Assembly (NCBI RefSeq): GCF_025558585.1
Contig: NZ_CP094723.1
Coordinates: 248,001-312,000, forward strand
Source of the DNA: Staphylococcus sp. IVB6214
GTDB lineage: Bacteria; Bacillota; Bacilli; Staphylococcales; Staphylococcaceae
Reading direction: 5' to 3'
DNA length: 64,000 bases
In this document: in pieces, positions 19,397-29,300 of the stretch
Numbering within the stretch: position 1 is the first letter of the stretch
Layout: the number at the start of each line of letters is the position of its first letter
The notes under the pieces: model-generated
Databases searched by the model: none
What the model was told of the DNA's origin: nothing
Seen by the model: the letters and a program-made list of their open reading frames with translations, nothing else
Made by a program: the position numbers and the translations under genes

Positions 19397-19975
19397 ATGC
19401 AGCGAATGGAACAACGTAACAACTTTGAAAATCAACCCTTCTCAACAAATGAAGTCCCCCTTATGGAAGCGCAATTGAACGATATCAAACAACGTGCGAC
19501 GCAGTCTTTTGCTGATTATAGTATTCATGAGTATGATCGTGATGACTTGATCCAAGAGACTGTGATTCGTTTGTATCAAAAAATTCGAGATACCGAAGAG
19601 CCGCACACTACGCCATTTGAACATTATATCAATCGAACGATTCGTCGGCGTAAGTTGGATTACAGGCGGAAAAAGATGAATCGACAGCGCATATTTGACA
19701 GGTATGCACAGTCTGTTAAATATGAACACACTTATGATGATAAACATGGAGACCCGTTAGATATTGTCATTCATAATGAAATGCTGTTTGCAGTATTTCA
19801 AGAAGCATTAGCAACATTAACACCGGTCGAATATCGTGTCTGTCAGTATTTATATCAAGAATGGAAACCCGCAGAAATCGCACAAACAATGGATATCCCC
19901 CCGAAGAAGGTCTACAATACAATTTACCGTGTACGCAAAAAGTTGAAAGCGGCACTGCAAATGAATGTAGATTGA
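19397..19975 (+). CDS. sigH: Alternative sigma factor SigH
   Basis: A 192-residue sigma-70-family protein. Region 2 is recognisable in YDRDDLIQETVIRLYQKIRD and the basic INRTIRRRKLDYRRKK. Region 4 is LTPVEYRVCQYLYQEWKPAEIAQTMDIPPKKVYNT. It matches the position of SigH between rae1 and rpmG in staphylococci, where SigH drives competence genes and phage integrase expression. CGAGG upstream sets ATG 19397. Staphylococcal SigH is poorly conserved in sequence, so position is a large part of this call. Confidence 0.88.
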   Translation: MQRMEQRNNFENQPFSTNEVPLMEAQLNDIKQRATQSFADYSIHEYDRDDLIQETVIRLYQKIRDTEEPHTTPFEHYINRTIRRRKLDYRRKKMNRQRIFDRYAQSVKYEHTYDDKHGDPLDIVIHNEMLFAVFQEALATLTPVEYRVCQYLYQEWKPAEIAQTMDIPPKKVYNTIYRVRKKLKAALQMNVD

Positions 19976-20033
19976 CAATTGAACATGACCTTATGTATAG
20001 TTAATGAGTATTATAGGATTAAGGTGAGTTAAA

Positions 20034-20177
20034 GTGAAAAAAGTACCACTGAATTGTGAAAAATGTGGCAGTCGCAACTACCATCTTCCAAAATCGACGA
20101 ATCAAACCGATCGATTAACATTGAAGAAATTTTGTGCGTCATGTCAAACACATACACTTCATAAAGAATCCAAATAA
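20034..20177 (+). CDS. rpmG: Ribosomal protein L33 (zinc-ribbon form)
   Basis: A short GTG-started gene of 47 codons. The translation has CEKC near the N-terminus and CASC near the C-terminus, the four zinc ligands of the C+ form of L33, and a basic middle (RLTLKKF). AAGGTG lies 5-6 bases before GTG. It directly precedes secE and nusG, the standard bacterial order, with secE starting 18 bp after its stop. Confidence 0.93.
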   Translation: MKKVPLNCEKCGSRNYHLPKSTNQTDRLTLKKFCASCQTHTLHKESK

Positions 20178-20195
20178 TTGGAGGTAAAGACGATT

Positions 20196-20375
20196 ATGGC
20201 TAAAAAAGAGAGCTTCTTCCAAGGTGTTAAGTCAGAAATGGAAAAGACAAGTTGGCCAACGGGTCCTGAACTTGTGAAATATACGACAATCGTAGTATGT
20301 ACAGTAGTGTTCTTCTTGCTATTTTTCTACGGTTTGGATATTGGAATTGGTCAAGTTATTAAAATGATAAAATAG
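20196..20375 (+). CDS. secE: Preprotein translocase subunit SecE
   Basis: A 59-residue single-span SecE. The amphipathic N-terminal part carries the conserved [12 protein letters not shown], then one membrane helix (about 29-50). It clamps SecY in the translocon. ATG 20196 follows TTGGAGG; an in-frame upstream start is inside that site. Confidence 0.94.
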   Translation: MAKKESFFQGVKSEMEKTSWPTGPELVKYTTIVVCTVVFFLLFFYGLDIGIGQVIKMIK

Positions 20376-20394
20376 TGAGTGAGGAGATGTCAGC

Positions 20395-20943
20395 ATGTCT
20401 GAAGATTTCGGTGCGAAACATTGGTATGCAGTTCATACCTATTCAGGATATGAGAATAAAGTAAAACAGAATTTGGAAAAACGTGTTGAGTCTATGAATA
20501 TGACTGAACAAATTTTCCGCGTTGTGATTCCTGAAGAAGAGGAAACACAAGTGAAAGATGGAAAAGCGAAGAAGTCAATGAAGAAAACATTCCCGGGATA
20601 TGTTTTAGTTGAATTAATTATGACGGATGAGTCTTGGTATGTTGTTCGTAACACACCTGGTGTTACAGGATTCGTTGGTTCAGCGGGTGCGGGATCTAAG
20701 CCGAACCCATTACTGCCTGAAGAAGCGCGCTTCATTTTAAAACAGATGGGCATGAAAGAAAAAACAATCGACGTTGAAGTTGAATTGGGCGAACAAGTGC
20801 GTGTCACTTCTGGTCCGTTTGCTAACCAAGTGGGCGAAGTCGAAAGTATCGAAGCAGATAAATTCAAATTAACAGTGTTAGTTGATATGTTTGGTCGTGA
20901 AACTCCTGTGGAAGTTGAATTTGATCAAATTGAAAAACTTTAA
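20395..20943 (+). CDS. nusG: Transcription elongation/termination factor NusG
   Basis: A 182-residue protein with an N-terminal NGN domain (HWYAVHTYSGYENKVKQNL, FPGYVLVE) and a C-terminal KOW domain (GEQVRVTSGPFANQVGEVESI). It binds RNA polymerase and modulates pausing and coupling with translation. GTGAGGAG precedes ATG 20395. Last gene of rpmG-secE-nusG; rplK has its own promoter after it. Confidence 0.96.
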   Translation: MSEDFGAKHWYAVHTYSGYENKVKQNLEKRVESMNMTEQIFRVVIPEEEETQVKDGKAKKSMKKTFPGYVLVELIMTDESWYVVRNTPGVTGFVGSAGAGSKPNPLLPEEARFILKQMGMKEKTIDVEVELGEQVRVTSGPFANQVGEVESIEADKFKLTVLVDMFGRETPVEVEFDQIEKL

Positions 20944-20973
20944 TGTAGTGTAAAAAGATCATAAAGTTTTGTG

Positions 20974-21002
20974 TTGTAATCTAAACATCTAGATGATATA
21001 AT
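20974..21002 (+). promoter_or_regulatory. rplK-rplA promoter
   Basis: TTGTAA (20974-20979), 17 bp, TATAAT (20997-21002), about 105 bp upstream of rplK. Confidence 0.8.
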
Positions 21003-21026
21003 AACGAAGTCGCGCATTTATAGCGC

Positions 21027-21082
21027 TACATTTCGTCACGAAATGTTAAGAGTGGGAGGGCAAAAATGAGCCCTGTGACCAC
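21027..21082 (+). ncRNA. rplK leader with hairpin and L1-type binding motif
   Basis: An ACATTTCG...CGAAATGT hairpin (21027-21045) is followed by GTGGGAGGGC, a short loop, then GCCC and ACCAC (21052-21082). The GUGGGAGGG/CCC/ACCAC arrangement resembles the rRNA-mimicking site used by ribosomal protein L1 for feedback on its own operon. This is a pattern match by eye. Confidence 0.55.
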
Positions 21083-21108
21083 ATCACGATATCAAGGAGG
21101 TGCACATC

Positions 21109-21531
21109 GTGGCTAAAAAAGTTGAAAAAGTAGTTAAGTTACAAATTCCAGCAGGTAAAGCAAACCCAGCACCACCAGTTGGTCCTGCATTAGGTCAAGC
21201 CGGTGTGAACATTATGGCTTTCACAAAGGAATTTAACGCACGTACGCAAGAACAAGTAGGTTTAATTATTCCAGTAGAAATTTATGTATATGAAGACCGT
21301 TCATTTACATTCATTACTAAAACACCACCTGCAGCAGTTTTACTTAAAAAAGCAGCAGGCGTTGAAAAAGGTTCTGGTGAACCTAACAAAACAAAAGTTG
21401 CTACTGTAACAAAAGACCAAGTACGTGAAATTGCTAACACAAAAATGCCAGACTTAAACGCTGCTGACGAAGAAGCGGCTATGCGTATCGTTGAAGGTAC
21501 TGCACGTAGTATGGGTATTGTTGTTGAGTAA
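21109..21531 (+). CDS. rplK: Ribosomal protein L11
   Basis: A 140-residue L11, which forms the GTPase-associated centre with 23S rRNA and L10. The N-terminal [19 protein letters not shown] is the thiopeptide/23S contact segment. The start is GTG 21109 (VAKKVEKV) after AAGGAGGTG. It is paired with rplA. Confidence 0.96.
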   Translation: MAKKVEKVVKLQIPAGKANPAPPVGPALGQAGVNIMAFTKEFNARTQEQVGLIIPVEIYVYEDRSFTFITKTPPAAVLLKKAAGVEKGSGEPNKTKVATVTKDQVREIANTKMPDLNAADEEAAMRIVEGTARSMGIVVE

Positions 21532-21587
21532 TTGTATTAACGTCAACACGTAATTTAAACGAACAAATGATAAATTTTGTAGTGAAC

Positions 21588-21705
21588 GCAGATAGACCCC
21601 TTTGTTATACAGATGACATTGCTAAAGCGTAACGACGCTCGGGTTATCTGCGCTCAACTTGCTATTACGGCAAGTAAACGTGGGAGGACATTCCGATAAC
21701 ACCAC
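21588..21705 (+). ncRNA. Structured rplK-rplA intergenic RNA with a second L1-type motif
   Basis: GCAGATAGACCC (21588-21599) pairs with GGGTTATCTGC (21642-21652), enclosing about 40 bases. A CTTGC...GCAAG hairpin follows. Then GTGGGAGGA...TCC...ACCAC (21680-21705) repeats the motif seen before rplK, just ahead of the rplA ribosome site AAAGGAGGA. Likely a translational control or processing structure; inferred only. Confidence 0.5.
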
Positions 21706-21723
21706 TAAAGGAGGACAATAATA

Positions 21724-22419
21724 ATGGCTAAAAAAGGTAAAAAGTATCAAGAAGCAGTTAGCAAAATTGATCGCCAAGCATACTATGCTATCGAAGAAGC
21801 GATTAAATTAGCTCAAGAAACATCTGTTGCTAACTTCGATGCTTCAGTTGAAGTAGCATTCCGTTTAGGAATTGATACGCGTAAAAATGACCAACAAATC
21901 CGTGGCGCAGTAGTATTACCACACGGTACTGGTAAATCACAACGCGTATTGGTATTCGCTAAAGGCGACAAAATTGCAGAAGCAGAAGCAGCAGGCGCTG
22001 ACTACGTTGGTGATGCTGAATATGTAAACAAAATCCAACAAGGTTGGTTTGATTTTGACGTAGTTGTTGCAACACCTGACATGATGGGTGAAGTTGGTAA
22101 ATTAGGTCGTGTATTAGGACCTAAAGGTTTAATGCCAAACCCTAAAACAGGCACTGTAACAATGGATGTTACAAAAGCTGTTGAAGAAATCAAAGCTGGT
22201 AAAGTAGAATACCGTGCTGAAAAAGCAGGTATCGTACATGCATCTATCGGTAAAGTATCATTCGATACTGACAAACTTGTAGATAACTTCAAAACATTAT
22301 TAGATGTTTTAACAAAAGCAAAACCAGCATCAGCTAAAGGTACTTACTTCAAATCAGTTTCAGTTACAACTACAATGGGCCCTGGCGTCAAAGTAGATAC
22401 TGCAACTTTCAAACTATAA
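21724..22419 (+). CDS. rplA: Ribosomal protein L1
   Basis: A 231-residue L1 of the ribosomal L1 stalk, which helps release deacylated tRNA. The signature [23 protein letters not shown] is present in pieces across residues 120-145. Family members repress their own mRNA. AAAGGAGG precedes ATG. The ISL3 element starts 27 bp after its stop, separating it from rplJ. Confidence 0.97.
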   Translation: MAKKGKKYQEAVSKIDRQAYYAIEEAIKLAQETSVANFDASVEVAFRLGIDTRKNDQQIRGAVVLPHGTGKSQRVLVFAKGDKIAEAEAAGADYVGDAEYVNKIQQGWFDFDVVVATPDMMGEVGKLGRVLGPKGLMPNPKTGTVTMDVTKAVEEIKAGKVEYRAEKAGIVHASIGKVSFDTDKLVDNFKTLLDVLTKAKPASAKGTYFKSVSVTTTMGPGVKVDTATFKL

Positions 22420-22437
22420 GTTTATTAACACAAGCGT

Positions 22438-22445
22438 AAAATGAT
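22438..22445. repeat. Target site duplication, left of ISL3 copy 2
   Basis: AAAATGAT directly before the element; identical to 24226-24233. Confidence 0.9.
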
Positions 22446-24225
22446 GGAAGTCCATTTTTTGTGGTGGGCAGATAATAAAAAGTAACTAATTTTATTTTTA
22501 ACTTAATCATAACATGTAGTCATCTCTACATTCATTTAAGCGTACAGTTTAATTATTAATTGTGCGCTTTTTCTATACCATCATTTCTTTAATACTCGCT
22601 TGCCAAGGCGCCTCACTTCAACTAATTTTGGCTTTATTGAATAAAAGAAGCCAAAATGGATTTTCCGTTCGGCTTGTTGCCTTAGGCGTCTCGTATTAGA
22701 AATGATTTTAGATACACATCTCTAAGTGTGTTAGGACATATTAGATAGCGATTACTACGTAATATATTTATGCAGCGTTATTTATTAGTAAACTATCCTT
22801 TTTACGTCGTTGATATAGCTTAAAAATAATCAGTATCCTTGCCTTGAAGTTATTAAAGTTTCGATAGCCATATGATACACGTTTAATAAGCTTAATTTTA
22901 TTATTGATACCTTCAATCGCTCCATTGTTTAACTTAGGGTGTTTAATTGTTGAATAAAGGATATACTCGTATTTTTTATAGAACCGAATGACACGCCAAA
23001 CACCACGTGATACATGCTTCTTATCAACACTCATTAAAGTTTCTTTGAAACGTAACCAATCACATTGTTTTAATGCTTCTCGAAGGTGATGAACTAACAT
23101 ATATGTGTCATAGAGCTGCTGATCAAGATTTAATAGATACTCTAAAATATCTCTTGATGTCGTATACGTTTTGAAGGACTTCGACCAAAAGTATTCATAG
23201 CTGTTGATATCTTGTCTGTCAGAAAGGAAAAGTTTCCAGTGTTTTTTCATTTTCGTGTAATCTGTTGATGACTTATAGCGACAAGTATTCATTATAGAAA
23301 TACGTTGCTTATTAAGTTCACGGTTAAGGTGCTGAACAATGTGAAAACGATCAAAGATTAAAATCGCATTCGGGAATACTTCATGAATGAAGTTAATGTA
23401 GGGTTCATACATATCGGCTGTGACCGTTTTGACAGCTAATCGTTCACGACGATCAAAACGATAGAAGTACTCTTTAAGTTTGTGAATACGTCTATCTTCT
23501 AAGATATCGATAATCTGATTCGTTTCATTATTTATAAACAGAAAACTCATCGCTGTTGTCACATTTTTAACGCTTTTAAATTCATCTATGGAGAGATGTT
23601 TAGGCAATCCAGATGAAGGTTTTACTATTAATGATTGTGAGATATGGTGAATACATCTCTTAACTGTGCTTGGTGAAACACTACAATCATTAGCAATGTC
23701 TATCTCAGACTGTACACGTGTGAGTTTGTCCTGAATCGCTAATTTCACACGGTTAGTAATAAAGCAATTACTATCAACAATGTTTGTTTGAGCCGTAAAA
23801 GTCTTTAAACAATGTAGACACTTAAAGCGTTCTTTCGCTAAATTAAGATAAACATTAGACTCTTGAGATTTTAATAGTGTTAAACGCGAAACACGTTTAC
23901 CGTGCTTATGTATTTGTCCGTCATTGACACAACCACACTTCATACATGCCTTTGGTGTATAAGAAAGTGTTCCATAAACAACCGTAGAAAGCTGACCATG
24001 CACTTCTACATCTTCTTCCACTTTAAGAACTTGAATATTTTCATCTTTTATTTTTAATAGTTTTAATATATCATTACACATAGGCGCATCATGTCTCCTC
24101 TCATTTTTTGTTTAGGCACTTAAAATTATAGAGGCATGAGCGCTTTTTTTGTATCAAAATGATTTAAAAAACAAAAAAGGGCGGGACAGCAGTTCATGCC
24201 ATCCCACCACAAAAGATTAAGACCC
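22446..24225 (-). mobile_element. ISL3-family insertion sequence, copy 2 (1780 bp, inverted relative to copy 1)
   Basis: Same length and same imperfect ends as copy 1 (GGAAGTCC at its left edge here, GAGACTTAATC-type end reading AAGATTAAGACCC at its right edge). It is flanked by an 8-bp direct repeat. The transposase lies on the minus strand, against the direction of the ribosomal protein genes. Within the element 22446-22767 holds the hairpin region downstream of the transposase and no other gene. Confidence 0.93.
22768..24081 (-). CDS. ISL3-family transposase (second copy)
   Basis: A 437-residue transposase identical to the first copy (3320-4633) except His28 for Arg and Asp353 for Glu. 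All zinc-ligand and DDE-region motifs are intact. The near identity suggests recent transposition. The orientation is opposite to the flanking rplA and rplJ, so transposase transcripts run antisense toward rplA. Confidence 0.95.
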   Translation of the reverse strand: MCNDILKLLKIKDENIQVLKVEEDVEVHGQLSTVVYGTLSYTPKACMKCGCVNDGQIHKHGKRVSRLTLLKSQESNVYLNLAKERFKCLHCLKTFTAQTNIVDSNCFITNRVKLAIQDKLTRVQSEIDIANDCSVSPSTVKRCIHHISQSLIVKPSSGLPKHLSIDEFKSVKNVTTAMSFLFINNETNQIIDILEDRRIHKLKEYFYRFDRRERLAVKTVTADMYEPYINFIHEVFPNAILIFDRFHIVQHLNRELNKQRISIMNTCRYKSSTDYTKMKKHWKLFLSDRQDINSYEYFWSKSFKTYTTSRDILEYLLNLDQQLYDTYMLVHHLREALKQCDWLRFKETLMSVDKKHVSRGVWRVIRFYKKYEYILYSTIKHPKLNNGAIEGINNKIKLIKRVSYGYRNFNNFKARILIIFKLYQRRKKDSLLINNAA

Positions 24226-24233
24226 AAAATGAT
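24226..24233. repeat. Target site duplication, right of ISL3 copy 2
   Basis: AAAATGAT, identical to 22438-22445, confirming a simple insertion in the rplA-rplJ gap. Confidence 0.9.
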
Positions 24234-24280
24234 CAGTTGATTGTTTTGCGCTTTGTTTCAAATAAAGTTAGAAATAAATG

Positions 24281-24309
24281 TTGACTATTGAGTGGAAAAC
24301 AGTTATATT
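24281..24309 (+). promoter_or_regulatory. rplJ-rplL promoter
   Basis: TTGACT (24281-24286), 17 bp, TATATT (24304-24309). It lies 55 bp beyond the ISL3 edge and is therefore intact, so rplJL does not depend on read-through from rplA. Confidence 0.85.
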
Positions 24310-24317
24310 TAACTTTG

Positions 24318-24449
24318 TTGAATATTTTACCTAAGACAGTAGGAGCATTGATATGCTTAATACTTCATCCTACCGAGGCTAAATTGACTTGAACGTGAAA
24401 ACTTTCAAGCACTTTTTGCCCAGGGTAAAAAGTGCTTTTTTTATTCGAG
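24318..24449 (+). ncRNA. Ribosomal protein L10 leader (attenuator)
   Basis: The leader contains CCTAAGACAGTAGGAG and the partner ATCCTACCGAGGC, the kink-turn stem typical of L10(L12)4-binding leaders. A Rho-independent terminator follows: arms AAGCACTTTTT and AAAAAGTGCTT plus T-run (about 24408-24443). Excess L10-L12 complex would favour termination before rplJ. Confidence 0.88.
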
Positions 24450-24499
24450 AGACATCTTGGATATTTAAAAGCATAAAAATTATCTATGGAGGTGTCTAA

Positions 24500-25000
24500 A
24501 TGTCTGGAATCATTGAAGCGAAAAAACAACAAGTTGACATCATCGCAGAGCAACTTAAATCTTCTGTTTCTACAGTAGTTGTTGACTACCGTGGTTTAAC
24601 AGTAGCTGAAGTGACAGAATTACGTAAACAATTACGTGAAGCAGGCGTACAATACAAAGTTTACAAAAACACATTGTTACGTCGTGCAGCTGAACAAGCT
24701 GGTATCGAAGGTTTAGATGAACATTTCACTGGACCAACTGCAGTTGCTTTCACAACTGAAGATGTCGTTGCACCGGCAAAAGTTATCGCTGGATTCGCTA
24801 AAGAACACGAAGCTTTAGAAATTAAGACAGGTGTCATGGAAGGTAGCGTAATCACTGCTGAAGAAGTTAAGACAGTTGGTTCTTTACCATCACACGACGG
24901 TCTTGTATCAATGCTTCTTTCTGTATTACAAGCGCCAATCCGCAACTTCGCTTATGCAGTTAAAGCTGTTGGTGAAAACAAAGAAGAAAACGCAGAGTAA
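24500..25000 (+). CDS. rplJ: Ribosomal protein L10
   Basis: A 166-residue L10, base of the L7/L12 stalk. The N-terminal globular part holds [20 protein letters not shown] and [12 protein letters not shown]; the C-terminal helix binds L12 dimers. ATGGAGGTG precedes ATG 24500. Autoregulation through the leader upstream is known for the family. Operon with rplL 44 bp downstream. Confidence 0.96.
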   Translation: MSGIIEAKKQQVDIIAEQLKSSVSTVVVDYRGLTVAEVTELRKQLREAGVQYKVYKNTLLRRAAEQAGIEGLDEHFTGPTAVAFTTEDVVAPAKVIAGFAKEHEALEIKTGVMEGSVITAEEVKTVGSLPSHDGLVSMLLSVLQAPIRNFAYAVKAVGENKEENAE

Positions 25001-25044
25001 TCAATACATTAAATTAATCAGTTAAAAAATGGAGGAATATTAAC

Positions 25045-25410
25045 ATGGCTAATCAAGAGCAAATCATTGAAGCAATTAAAGAAATGTCAGTTTTAGAATT
25101 AAATGACTTAGTTAAAGCAATCGAAGAAGAATTTGGTGTAACTGCAGCAGCACCAGTTGCAGCAGCAGGCGCAGCTGGCGGAGACGCAGCAGCTGAAAAA
25201 ACTGAATTTGATGTTGAATTAACTTCAGCTGGATCATCAAAAATCAAAGTTGTTAAAGCAGTTAAAGAAGCAACTGGTTTAGGCTTAAAAGACGCTAAAG
25301 AATTAGTTGACGGTGCACCAAGCATCATCAAAGAAGCTATGCCTAAAGAAGAAGCTGAAAAACTTAAAGAACAATTAGAAGAAGTTGGCGCTTCAGTAGA
25401 ATTAAAATAA
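25045..25410 (+). CDS. rplL: Ribosomal protein L7/L12
   Basis: A 121-residue stalk protein: an N-terminal dimerisation region, an Ala-rich hinge ([13 protein letters not shown], about 36-50) and a C-terminal domain that recruits translational GTPases ([20 protein letters not shown]). AAATGGAGG precedes ATG. It is followed by a strong terminator. Confidence 0.97.
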   Translation: MANQEQIIEAIKEMSVLELNDLVKAIEEEFGVTAAAPVAAAGAAGGDAAAEKTEFDVELTSAGSSKIKVVKAVKEATGLGLKDAKELVDGAPSIIKEAMPKEEAEKLKEQLEEVGASVELK

Positions 25411-25424
25411 TTCATTGATAAGTG

Positions 25425-25458
25425 AAAACCCGCTATTTCATGAAAATAGCGGGTTTTT
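25425..25458 (+). terminator. rplL terminator
   Basis: AAAACCCGCTATTT pairs with AAATAGCGGGTTTTT across a short loop. This separates rplJL from the methyltransferase and rpoBC. Confidence 0.9.
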
Positions 25459-25510
25459 GAATATGTAAATAACAAAATTTATTTTATATGAAGATAAGGT
25501 GTGAATGTCT

Positions 25511-26119
25511 ATGAGTCATTATTATGACGCACATCCTGATACGCAATCTGATGAGAGAGACATTGTTTATGAATGTTATAAGCAGCGTTTAATCTTAACA
25601 ACAGATGCGGGGGTCTTTTCACGCGACCAAGTCGATTTTGGTTCGGATTTGCTGATTCAAACGTTTTTAAGCGAGCATCCACCTGGTCAAGCGAAGTTGA
25701 TTGCTGATGTAGGGTGCGGATACGGACCGATTGGACTGTTGTTAGCAAAGGTAGCACCACACGATCAACTCACGATGCTTGATGTTAATCATAGAGCCTT
25801 AGAGTTGGCGCGTAAAAATGCGAAACGCAATCAGATTGATAACGTTTCGATTCAAGAAAGTAACGGATTAGCTGAAGTGGCAGATGCTTCACAGCATTAT
25901 ATTTTAACTAATCCACCGATTCGTGCAGGGAAACAAGTGGTACATCAAATTTTGGAAGATGCATATGATAAATTGAAAGATGATGGTGCATTGTATGTAG
26001 TCATTCAAAAGAAACAAGGTATGCCTTCTGCTAAGAAAAAGATGATGTCCGTTTTTGGAAATGCAGAGTCGATTAAAAACAGTAAAGGCTATCATATATT
26101 AAAAAGCATTAAATCTTGA
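25511..26119 (+). CDS. RsmC-like class I rRNA methyltransferase
   Basis: A 202-residue SAM-dependent methyltransferase. Motif I is ADVGCGYGPIGLLLAK, the acidic loop LDVNHRAL, and motif IV NPPIRAGK, typical of the RsmC/RsmG-like 16S rRNA guanine-N2 methyltransferases (the YbxB position in Bacillus). I chose ATG 25511 (MSHYYDAHPD) because AAGGTG lies 9 bases upstream and homologues begin MSHYY; an ATG at 25505 is too close to it. The substrate is inferred from family only. Confidence 0.85.
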   Translation: MSHYYDAHPDTQSDERDIVYECYKQRLILTTDAGVFSRDQVDFGSDLLIQTFLSEHPPGQAKLIADVGCGYGPIGLLLAKVAPHDQLTMLDVNHRALELARKNAKRNQIDNVSIQESNGLAEVADASQHYILTNPPIRAGKQVVHQILEDAYDKLKDDGALYVVIQKKQGMPSAKKKMMSVFGNAESIKNSKGYHILKSIKS

Positions 26120-26144
26120 TTTTGAAGTATATGTATGGTAAAGT
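26116..26144 (+). promoter_or_regulatory. rpoB promoter candidate
   Basis: TTGATT (26116-26121), 17 bp, TAAAGT (26139-26144), overlapping the stop codon of the methyltransferase gene and about 185 bp before rpoB. Confidence 0.6.
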
Positions 26145-26231
26145 AATAAGATGAAAAATTTATGTTCAACAAGTGTGTACTTTTACGGGTAAAGTTTCAT
26201 TGTAACATTGAAGAATAGCGGGATTTAGAAC

Positions 26232-26272
26232 AGAAAATGGTGTCATCAAATATGTGCTACCGTTTTCTTTTT
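26232..26272 (+). terminator. Terminator-like hairpin in the rpoB leader
   Basis: AGAAAATGGT pairs with ACCGTTTTCT and is followed by five T. It lies between the candidate promoter and rpoB, so polymerase must read through it. It could be an attenuator or could end the upstream gene. The remaining leader (26145-26329) has no ORF that I can support. Confidence 0.6.
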
Positions 26273-26329
26273 GTCTTGATATGTAATATAGCTGTAAAGT
26301 ACGACACAATATTTGAGGGGTGAATCTGT

Positions 26330-29300
26330 TTGGCAGGTCAATTTGTCCAATATGGAAGACATCGTAAACGTAGAAACTACGCAAGAATCTCAGAAGTATT
26401 AGAGTTACCAAACTTAATTGAGATTCAAACAAAATCATATGACTGGTTCTTGGAAGAGGGCCTTTTAGAGATGTTCAGAGATATCTCACCAATCGAGGAC
26501 TTTACAGGTAATTTATCTTTAGAGTTCGTTGATTACAGACTAGGCGAACCTAAGTATGATTTAGAAGAGTCTAAAAACCGTGATGCGACGTATGCAGCAC
26601 CATTACGTGTAAAAGTTCGTTTAATTATTAAGGAAACAGGCGAAGTAAAAGATCAAGAAGTATTTATGGGTGATTTCCCATTAATGACTGAAACAGGTAC
26701 TTTCGTGATCAATGGTGCGGAACGTGTTATCGTTTCACAATTAGTGCGTTCACCATCTGTATACTTCAATGAAAAGTTAGATAAAAATGGTCGTGTGAAC
26801 TATGATGCGACTGTAATTCCGAACCGTGGTGCATGGTTGGAATATGAAACAGATGCGAAAGATATTGTTTATGTGCGTATTGATAGAACAAGAAAACTTC
26901 CATTAACAGTATTATTACGTGCTTTAGGTTATTCAACAGACCAAGAGATTATTGACTTAATCGGGGACAATGAATACTTACGTAATACGTTAGAAAAAGA
27001 CAGCACTGAAAATACAGATCAAGCATTATTAGAAATTTATGAGCGTCTACGTCCAGGTGAACCACCAACACTTGAAAATGCGAAGAGCTTATTATATTCA
27101 CGTTTCTTCGATCCAAAACGCTATGACTTAGCGAGCGTGGGTCGTTACAAAGCAAACAAAAAATTACATTTAAAACACCGCTTATTCAATCAAAAATTAG
27201 CGGAACCAATCGTTAATACTGAAACAGGCGAAATCGTCGCTGAAGAAGGTACAGTTCTTGATCGTCGTAAGTTAGACGAAATCATGGATGTGCTTGAATC
27301 AAATGCGAATGCACAGGTATACGAATTACCAGATAGCATCGTTGACGAGCCGGTTGAAATTCAATCAATCAAAGTATATGTACCAAATGATGAAGAAGGT
27401 CGTACAACAACAGTGATTGGCAATGCATTCCCTGATTCTGAAGTGAAATGTATTACACCAGCTGATATTGTTGCGTCAATGTCATACTTCTTCAACTTAT
27501 TACACGGTATTGGCTATACAGATGATATCGACCATCTTGGTAACCGTCGCTTACGTTCAGTTGGCGAATTGTTACAGAACCAATTCCGTATCGGTTTATC
27601 TCGTATGGAACGTGTTGTACGTGAGAGAATGTCAATTCAAGACACTGAATCAATCACGCCACAACAATTGATTAATATCCGTCCAGTGATTGCATCAATC
27701 AAAGAATTCTTTGGTAGTTCTCAATTGTCACAATTCATGGACCAAGCGAACCCACTTGCTGAGTTAACGCACAAACGTCGTCTTTCAGCGTTAGGGCCTG
27801 GTGGTTTAACACGTGAACGTGCTCAAATGGAAGTGCGTGACGTTCACTACTCACACTATGGTCGTATGTGTCCGATTGAAACACCAGAGGGACCAAACAT
27901 TGGTTTGATCAACTCATTATCTAGTTATGCACGTGTCAATGAGTTTGGTTTCATTGAAACACCATATCGTAAAGTTGATATTGAGACGAATACAATCACT
28001 GATCAAATCGACTATTTAACTGCTGACGAAGAAGATAGCTATGTAGTGGCACAAGCGAACTCTCGTTTAGATGAAAATGGTCGCTTCATTGATGATGAGA
28101 TTGTATGTCGTTTCCGTGGTAACAACACAACAATGGCAAAAGAAAAGATGGATTACATGGACGTATCGCCGAAGCAAGTTGTTTCTGCTGCGACAGCATG
28201 TATCCCATTCTTAGAAAACGATGACTCTAACCGTGCCTTAATGGGTGCGAACATGCAACGTCAAGCGGTGCCATTGTTAAACCCTGAATCACCATTTGTT
28301 GGTACAGGTATGGAACACGTAGCAGCACGTGACTCTGGTGCGGCAGTGATTGCGAAACACCGTGGCCGTGTTGAACATGTTCAATCAAAAGAAATCTTAG
28401 TGAGACGCTTGATTGAAGAGAATGGTCAAGAGTACGAAGGTGAACTTGATCGTTATCCATTAGCGAAGTTTAAACGTTCAAACTCAGGTACTTGTTACAA
28501 CCAACGCCCAATCATTAAAGCTGGCGACGTCGTATCAAAAGGTGAAATTTTAGCTGACGGTCCTTCTATGGAACTCGGTGAAATGGCACTAGGACGCAAC
28601 GTTGTTGTTGGATTTATGACATGGGATGGTTATAACTACGAGGATGCCGTTATTATGAGTGAACGTCTCGTAAAAGATGATGTGTATACTTCAATTCACA
28701 TCGAAGAGTACGAGTCAGAAGCGCGTGATACGAAACTTGGACCTGAAGAAATCACACGTGATATTCCAAACGTATCTGAAAGTGCACTTAAAAACTTAGA
28801 TGATCGTGGTATCGTTTATGTTGGTGCAGAAGTTAAAGATGGTGACATCCTTGTTGGTAAAGTAACGCCTAAAGGTGTGACTGAATTAACAGCGGAAGAA
28901 CGTTTATTACATGCCATCTTCGGTGAAAAAGCACGCGAAGTCCGTGATACGTCATTACGTGTACCACACGGTGCTGGCGGTATCGTATTAGATGTTAAAG
29001 TGTTTAACCGTGAAGAAGGCGACGATTCACTTTCTCCAGGTGTCAACCAATTAGTACGTGTTTACATCGTTCAAAAACGTAAAATTCATGTAGGTGACAA
29101 GATGTGTGGTCGTCACGGTAACAAAGGTGTCATCTCTAAGATTGTTCCTGAAGAAGATATGCCATACTTACCAGACGGCACGCCAATTGATATCATGTTA
29201 AACCCACTTGGTGTACCATCACGTATGAATATCGGACAAGTATTAGAGTTGCACTTAGGTATGGCTGCTAAAAACTTAGGTATTCACGTTGCATCACCAG

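Noticed and set aside
21588..21652. tRNA-like cloverleaf between rplK and rplA
   Set aside because: It has one long stem but no T-loop or anticodon arm of proper spacing; a leader structure fits better.
3176..24225. The two ISL3 copies as a composite transposon mobilising the 17.5 kb between them
   Set aside because: The interior is essential conserved core in standard order, and each copy has its own 8-bp duplication, so they are independent insertions.
27468..27671. Short open frames inside rpoB and rpoC in other frames
   Set aside because: They follow from the codon bias of the main genes and have no start signals or recognisable protein character.
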